Source: Acidobacteriota bacterium
Lineage (GTDB): Bacteria; Zixibacteria; MSB-5A5; GN15; FEB-12
Length of the DNA: 64,000 nt
Direction: 5' to 3'
Assembly (NCBI GenBank): GCA_035529075.1
Contig: DATKXK010000015.1
Span: 228,893-292,892, forward strand
Position 1 is the first letter of the stretch, and each line of letters opens with the position of its first letter. A program made the translations under genes and the position numbers. Shown in pieces: positions 59,861 through 64,000 of this stretch. The notes beneath the pieces were generated by a model that worked only from the letters and a program-made list of their open reading frames with translations, did not search any database and was not told the origin of the DNA.

Positions 59861-61840
59861 ATGGCGCATCTGGATAAGATCAACAACCCGCAGGACACGA
59901 AGAAACTCTCGATTGAACAGTTGGTCGAGCTGGCCGATGAGGTCAGGAACGAGATTATCTCGGTGGTTTCTCAGACCGGCGGGCATCTGGCCTCCAACCT
60001 GGGCACGGTCGAGTTGACGCTTGCCCTGTACTACGTTTTCGATTTGCCCCGCGACCGCGTGATCTGGGACGTCAGCCACCAGACCTATACGCACAAGCTG
60101 CTGACCGGCCGCCGCGACCGGTTCGGCACTCTTCGCAAGTATCACGGTCTGTCCGGCTATTGCAGCCGGGCCGAATCACAATACGATCACTTCGGCGCCG
60201 GCCATGCCTCAACGTCCATTTCTTCAGCCCTGGGATTCGCCGCGGCCAGAGACTTGCGGGGAGATGACCACAAGGTGATTGCGGTGATCGGCGATGGTGC
60301 CATGACCGGCGGACTGGCTTTCGAAGGTCTGAACAACGCCGGATCGCTCCGGAAGGACCTGCTTGTGGTCCTGAACGATAACACCTGGTCAATCTCAAAA
60401 AACGTCGGCTCCATCTCCAAGTATCTTACGGGCATAATGGCCGACGAGAAGTTCAACAAGCTTCGGCGCGAGGTATGGGAGTTGACCGGACGGTTCAAGC
60501 GACGGGACAAAATCCGCCAGACTATTCATCGGATCGAAGAGTCGATTAAGGGATTCCTGGTCCCCGGTATGCTCTTTGAGAAACTGGGCTTCCGGTACTT
60601 CGGCCCCATCGATGGCCACGACCTTCCACAACTGGTCAAGACGCTCAAGGACATCAAGAACATTACCGGTCCCATCATGCTTCACGTGGCCACCACCAAG
60701 GGCAAGGGGTTCTGCCCGGCCGAAGAGAATGCATACAAGTTTCACGGCATCGGCAAGTTTGACAAGGTTACGGGCCGGGCCGCGACAGCATCCGGCGCCC
60801 TCCCCGTTTACACCGATGTGTTTGGCGAGACTATGGTTGAGCTTGCGGCCGAGAACGAAAAAGTCGTGGCCGTCACGGCGGCAATGTCGTCCGGGACCGG
60901 TCTCGATGAGTTTGCCGAACAGTACCCCGACCGGTTTTTCGACGTCGGAATCGCCGAGGGACACGCGGCCTGTTTCGCCGCCGGGCTGGCGGCCGACGGG
61001 ATGCGCCCGTACCTGGCGGTCTATTCGACGTTCATGCAGCGCGCCTACGATCAGGTTATCCACGATATGGCCATTCAGAAGCTGCCGGTGGTCATATGTA
61101 TGGACCGGGCCGGGCTGGTGGGCAACGACGGGCCGACCCATCATGGCGTCTTTGACCTCGCCTATCTCTCGACCGTTCCCAACGTGACCGTGGCCGTCCC
61201 GAAGGACGGCGATGAACTGCGGTCGATCCTCCACTACGCCGCCCGGCACACCGGCGGCGGGATAATTGCCGTCAGGTATCCCCGAGACAAGGTGCCCTCT
61301 CCCGTAAGCGAGGAAATCAAACCGATACAGTGGGGGACCTGGGAGTGGCTCACGGATCCCGGCGACGTCGCGGTGCTCGCGCTCGGCTCCATGGTCGGGC
61401 CGGCCTTGCAGGCGGCTGAATTGCTCCGGGCTCGTGACCTCAGGGTTGCCGTGGTCAACGCTCGATTCGTCAAACCGTTTGACCGGGAAGCGCTGGAGCG
61501 AATCAGGCAGGACTCCCGAGCGATTGTCACGGTAGAGGAAGGGCAGGTCCGGGGTGGATTCGGACAGGCCGTTGCCGGGTCGCTCCTCTCGGAAGGCTAC
61601 GCGGGGAAGTTCAGGGCACTCGGGCTGGCCGACGCTTTCGTAGCTCATGGCGGCCGCAAAGAATTGTTGCACGATGCCGGCCTGGATGCCGAGGGGCTGG
61701 TGGCGTCAATCGAACAGGTGCTGGCCTCTGACGAGAAGTCTGAGCACGCAGCCGGGAAGCTGTCCTTTCTTAGCGGTGTCCGTCTGCGCAAGAAGACCCG
61801 TCCGGCCGGTATCTCGGTAACCGGTGGGGATCCGGAATAA
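59861..61840 (+). CDS. dxs: 1-deoxy-D-xylulose-5-phosphate synthase
   Basis: 659 residues. Thiamine diphosphate site: VIGDGAMTGGLAFEGLNNAG and NDNTWSISKNVG. The N-terminal histidine motif is FGAGHASTSISSALGFA. The transketolase pyrimidine domain has FFDVGIAEGHAACFAAG and DRAGLVGNDGPTHHGVFDL. First enzyme of the MEP isoprenoid pathway; it feeds ispA and uppS nearby. The last 30 residues extend beyond the usual end and are basic. Confidence 0.96.
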   Translation: MAHLDKINNPQDTKKLSIEQLVELADEVRNEIISVVSQTGGHLASNLGTVELTLALYYVFDLPRDRVIWDVSHQTYTHKLLTGRRDRFGTLRKYHGLSGYCSRAESQYDHFGAGHASTSISSALGFAAARDLRGDDHKVIAVIGDGAMTGGLAFEGLNNAGSLRKDLLVVLNDNTWSISKNVGSISKYLTGIMADEKFNKLRREVWELTGRFKRRDKIRQTIHRIEESIKGFLVPGMLFEKLGFRYFGPIDGHDLPQLVKTLKDIKNITGPIMLHVATTKGKGFCPAEENAYKFHGIGKFDKVTGRAATASGALPVYTDVFGETMVELAAENEKVVAVTAAMSSGTGLDEFAEQYPDRFFDVGIAEGHAACFAAGLAADGMRPYLAVYSTFMQRAYDQVIHDMAIQKLPVVICMDRAGLVGNDGPTHHGVFDLAYLSTVPNVTVAVPKDGDELRSILHYAARHTGGGIIAVRYPRDKVPSPVSEEIKPIQWGTWEWLTDPGDVAVLALGSMVGPALQAAELLRARDLRVAVVNARFVKPFDREALERIRQDSRAIVTVEEGQVRGGFGQAVAGSLLSEGYAGKFRALGLADAFVAHGGRKELLHDAGLDAEGLVASIEQVLASDEKSEHAAGKLSFLSGVRLRKKTRPAGISVTGGDPE

Positions 61841-61921
61841 GGTCGCTTCGCCGGGTACCCGTATTCTCTCCTTGCCTTCTCCTTATATTAGCGGTTATGT
61901 TGCGTCTCGGAGAACGTAACC

Positions 61922-62782
61922 ATGCGGTTTGGATTAATAGCCAATCTTCGGCGGACCGGGGCCAGGGAAGCCATCAACTCGTTTATCGACTGGGCGCACC
62001 AGAATAAGCAGGAACTGGTTCTGTGCGAAGAACTCCGCACCGCCGTGCCCGAGTATCCTCGTATCTGTCCCCGGGACCAGCTGGTGACCGAAGTCGATAT
62101 TCTGGTCTCGATGGGCGGCGACGGGACGATCCTGGCCACGGCCCGGTTGGTCGGCGCCGCGGGCACGCCGCTGCTCGGCATCAACCTCGGCTCGCTCGGC
62201 TTTCTGACTCAGCAGACGCCGCAACAGCTGATTCCCGCCTTGGACGCCATTGTGAGCGACAAGTACACTATCGAGGAGCGCATGCTGCTGAAGGCGGAAT
62301 TGCAGAACACCGGCCAGCCGTCCGCACCATATGCGCTTAACGACGTGGTCGTCGACAACGGCCCGGTCAGCCGTGTTATCAGTATCAACCTGCGGGTCAA
62401 CGGCGAGGACGTCGTGACGTACATTGCCGACGGCCTGATACTGTCGACCCCGACCGGCTCGACCGCTTACTCGCTGGCCGTGGGCGGACCGATTGTGACG
62501 CCGGGGTTGGACGCCATTATCGCCGCTCCCATCGCCCCCTTTTCACTGACCACGCGGCCGATGATCTTCTCGGGGGACGACGTCCTGGAGGTGAGCATTG
62601 CCTCGGATCGAAGGGCGGCCATTCTCACGCTCGATGGTCAGGTCAGTCTGTCGCTGAAAGACTCGCAGTCTGTCAGGATCTCCCGGGCGGAGTTTCGCAC
62701 CCGCTTCATAGTCTTCGCAGGGAACTCCTACTATAAGCTTCTCCGAAGCAAGCTCAACTGGGGTATGCCGCCGAATTTCTGA
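61922..62782 (+). CDS. nadK: NAD kinase
   Basis: 286 residues. The ATP/NAD kinase signatures are VSMGGDGTILATARL, GINLGSLGFLT and the TPTGSTAYSLAVGGPIV loop. It makes NADP from NAD. It follows dxs after 81 bp and may share its transcript. Confidence 0.95.
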   Translation: MRFGLIANLRRTGAREAINSFIDWAHQNKQELVLCEELRTAVPEYPRICPRDQLVTEVDILVSMGGDGTILATARLVGAAGTPLLGINLGSLGFLTQQTPQQLIPALDAIVSDKYTIEERMLLKAELQNTGQPSAPYALNDVVVDNGPVSRVISINLRVNGEDVVTYIADGLILSTPTGSTAYSLAVGGPIVTPGLDAIIAAPIAPFSLTTRPMIFSGDDVLEVSIASDRRAAILTLDGQVSLSLKDSQSVRISRAEFRTRFIVFAGNSYYKLLRSKLNWGMPPNF

Positions 62783-62832
62783 CCCGTGCAGGCCGGCAAG
62801 CCCGGTGACCTTCCACCTCAGCAAAAAACACC

Positions 62833-62861
62833 TTGCCAAAGCGGGGCCGGCCGGATAGTAT
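62833..62861 (+). promoter_or_regulatory. Promoter of tRNA-Gly
   Basis: TTGCCA (62833-62838), 17 bp, TAGTAT (62856-62861), about 15 bp upstream of the mature 5' end. Confidence 0.5.
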
Positions 62862-62875
62862 AAATGCGGTCGCAG

Positions 62876-62951
62876 GCGGGAGTAACTCAGTTGGTAGAGT
62901 CACAGCCTTCCAAGCTGTTGGTCGCGAGTTCGAGCCTCGTCTCCCGCTCCA
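62876..62951 (+). tRNA. tRNA-Gly(TCC)
   Basis: Cloverleaf with acceptor GCGGGAG/CTCCCGC, anticodon loop CTTCCAA (anticodon TCC), T-loop TTCGAGC. The 3' CCA is encoded (62949-62951), unlike the other three tRNAs in the window. Confidence 0.95.
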
Positions 62952-62983
62952 TTTTTTTCTGATCGCAGTCCGGGCAAAGCGCC

Positions 62984-63574
62984 GTGAAAAAGATCCATTC
63001 CACAGCACCGGTCATCCTGATACTCCTCGTAGCCGCCATGCTCTCCTGTATTGAACGGAAACCGGAGCGGCTGACCAAAAGAGAGTCCCCTGTATCGGCA
63101 GAATTGAAGTCTCTGGTCGCGGAACGGGAGCGCCTGTTGCAGACTGACAGTCTGTCTCCGGGTCAGGCCGCGGCCGTGGGCCAGCGGCACCGTCACACAG
63201 TTTATCGCTTTATGGCAAAGGCACTTATCCGGGAACCTGAGGACCTGTACAGGGCCGCCCTGTTGCTCGGCCCCGATGACGAGTCAACCGCCGCTGAGGT
63301 CTGTCTTCAGGCGCACTACCTGGCAGCCGAGGCCGCATCGAAAGGGCATATGCCCGCCCGGTATGTGGCAGCGACCAGCCTGGACCGGTACCTGGTGCTC
63401 TCGGGGAGATTGCAACTGTATGGCACACAGTATCTTAAGGATGACGCCGGAAAGTACAGGCTTTACCCCTATGACACTGCCACGACGGATTCAACCCGTG
63501 CGGAATGGGGTGTGGCGCCACTCGACTCGCTTATCGCACGCGTGGGCGCTCTTACCGAGAGTGCGACAGATTAG
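62984..63574 (+). CDS. Lipoprotein with DUF6624-like domain
   Basis: 196 residues, GTG start at 62984. The lipobox is VAAMLSC. The C-terminal half contains SLDRYLVLSGRLQLYGTQYL followed by RAEWGVAPLDSL, which matches my recollection of the DUF6624 pattern (DR..x..G..QLYGTQ). Function unknown. It stands between tRNA-Gly and the tRNA-Thr/tuf unit, with no obvious terminator after it. Confidence 0.75.
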   Translation: MKKIHSTAPVILILLVAAMLSCIERKPERLTKRESPVSAELKSLVAERERLLQTDSLSPGQAAAVGQRHRHTVYRFMAKALIREPEDLYRAALLLGPDDESTAAEVCLQAHYLAAEAASKGHMPARYVAATSLDRYLVLSGRLQLYGTQYLKDDAGKYRLYPYDTATTDSTRAEWGVAPLDSLIARVGALTESATD

Positions 63575-63689
63575 CCGAGTGTGAAAACTGTGTGTTTTTT
63601 GCACAAACTTCCTAACTAAATACGCGTTCTAACCGATTACTTGGGCAACAGCGGTCCAGTGCGGTCCTTGAGAGCGGCCAAGAAATGGC

Positions 63690-63717
63690 TTGACAAGGGT
63701 GGGGGTCGGGATATATT
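63690..63717 (+). promoter_or_regulatory. Promoter of the tRNA-Thr/tuf unit
   Basis: TTGACA (63690-63695), 16 bp, TATATT (63712-63717): identical boxes and spacing to the rplM promoter. Confidence 0.85.
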
Positions 63718-63773
63718 TAGGGCTCGCCGGAACGGCGAGGTGTGTCTAGAATCGGCGCGGAAGCAAACTGAAG

Positions 63774-63846
63774 GCCCAGATAGCTCAGTTGGTAGAGCAC
63801 ATCCTTGGTAAGGATGAGGTCACCAGTTCGATCCTGGTTCTGGGCT
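63774..63846 (+). tRNA. tRNA-Thr(GGT)
   Basis: Cloverleaf: acceptor GCCCAGA/TCTGGGC, anticodon stem CATCC/GGATG with loop TTGGTAA (anticodon GGT), T-loop TTCGATC. CCA is not encoded. Its place directly before tuf is a common bacterial arrangement. Confidence 0.95.
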
Positions 63847-63876
63847 GTTTTACGATTTGAAGGAGAGTCGTGAGTG

Positions 63877-64000
63877 ATGGCGAAGGAGAGGTTTGATCGC
63901 AGCAAGCCGCATGTGAATGTGGGTACGATTGGTCACGTTGATCATGGGAAGACGACGTTGACGGCGGCGATGACGATGGCGTTATCGAAGCGATACCATC
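63877..64000 (+). CDS. tuf: Elongation factor Tu, partial (3' end beyond right edge)
   Basis: 41 codons from the ATG at 63877, with AAGGAG upstream. The N terminus reads [20 protein letters not shown] followed by [13 protein letters not shown], i.e. the G1 loop of EF-Tu. It carries aminoacyl-tRNA to the ribosome; its exchange factor tsf is at 49028-49621. Transcribed with the upstream tRNA-Thr from the promoter at 63690-63717. Confidence 0.97.
   Translation, partial: MAKERFDRSKPHVNVGTIGHVDHGKTTLTAAMTMALSKRYH

Noticed and set aside
1..64000. CRISPR array, insertion sequence or prophage
   Set aside because: No regularly spaced repeats, transposase, integrase or phage structural gene was seen on either strand.

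Overview
The window reads as a bacterial chromosome segment from a GC-rich, Gram-negative-type organism. It has a lipid-carrier and CDP-lipid pathway, lipoproteins with lipoboxes, a secretin and a type IV pilus alignment complex. I suspect the FCB group, most likely the candidate phylum Zixibacteria. The clue is three secreted peptidases that end in thrombospondin type 3 calcium repeats followed by two dockerin-like repeats with a near-invariant DIGDLTxLIDYLFI core. That placement is an inference from protein style, not from a marker-gene tree.

Layout. 1-5.1 kb: tandemly duplicated secreted M28 peptidases (the left copy runs off the edge). 5.4-15.7 kb: threonine synthase, then a patchwork of accessory genes: a 1174-residue helical protein of unknown role, an MBL-fold hydrolase with TPRs, a nitroreductase, small secreted and membrane proteins, and a CoA-binding protein. 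Copies of one short palindrome (GGCAGAACC...GGTTCTGCC) are scattered through it. 15.9-19.1 kb: an AT-richer restriction-modification cassette (adenine methylase, SacI-family endonuclease, AlkA-like glycosylase) beside tRNA-Arg. 19.5-23.0 kb: a three-gene membrane electron-transfer operon (4Fe-4S protein, HybB/NrfD-type membrane subunit, 13-haem cytochrome) with a promoter bracketed by two palindromes. 23.2-31.5 kb: tRNA-Pro, rlmN, two exported proteins, a C-terminal processing protease, and a run of signal-peptidase-like protein, HAD phosphatase, Ogt and M29 aminopeptidase. 31.7-34.4 kb: a subtilisin-family peptidase and a decayed fragment of a relative. 34.4-42.8 kb: a prepilin-like protein, pilM-pilN-pilO, an AMIN-PilP fusion, a short secretin and an Ig-like lipoprotein. 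43-46.8 kb: acyl-CoA synthetase, YjbQ, MtnA and a SprT-like protein. 47.2-51 kb: rplM-rpsI-rpsB-tsf-pyrH-frr. 52.4-62.8 kb: uppS-cdsA-ubiA-like-nlpC-uvrC-xseA-xseB-ispA-dxs-nadK, which joins isoprenoid supply (dxs, ispA, uppS, the UbiA-like enzyme) to envelope lipids and DNA repair. The right edge holds tRNA-Gly, a DUF6624-like lipoprotein, tRNA-Thr and the start of tuf.

A recurrent promoter, TTGACA-16 bp-TATATT or close to it, can be read upstream of many units, so transcription starts are unusually easy to place here. The items most worth follow-up are the restriction-modification operon with a translationally coupled base-excision glycosylase, the 1174-residue protein, the signal-peptidase-like protein lacking both catalytic residues, the AMIN-PilP fusion, and the operator arrangement of the cytochrome operon.
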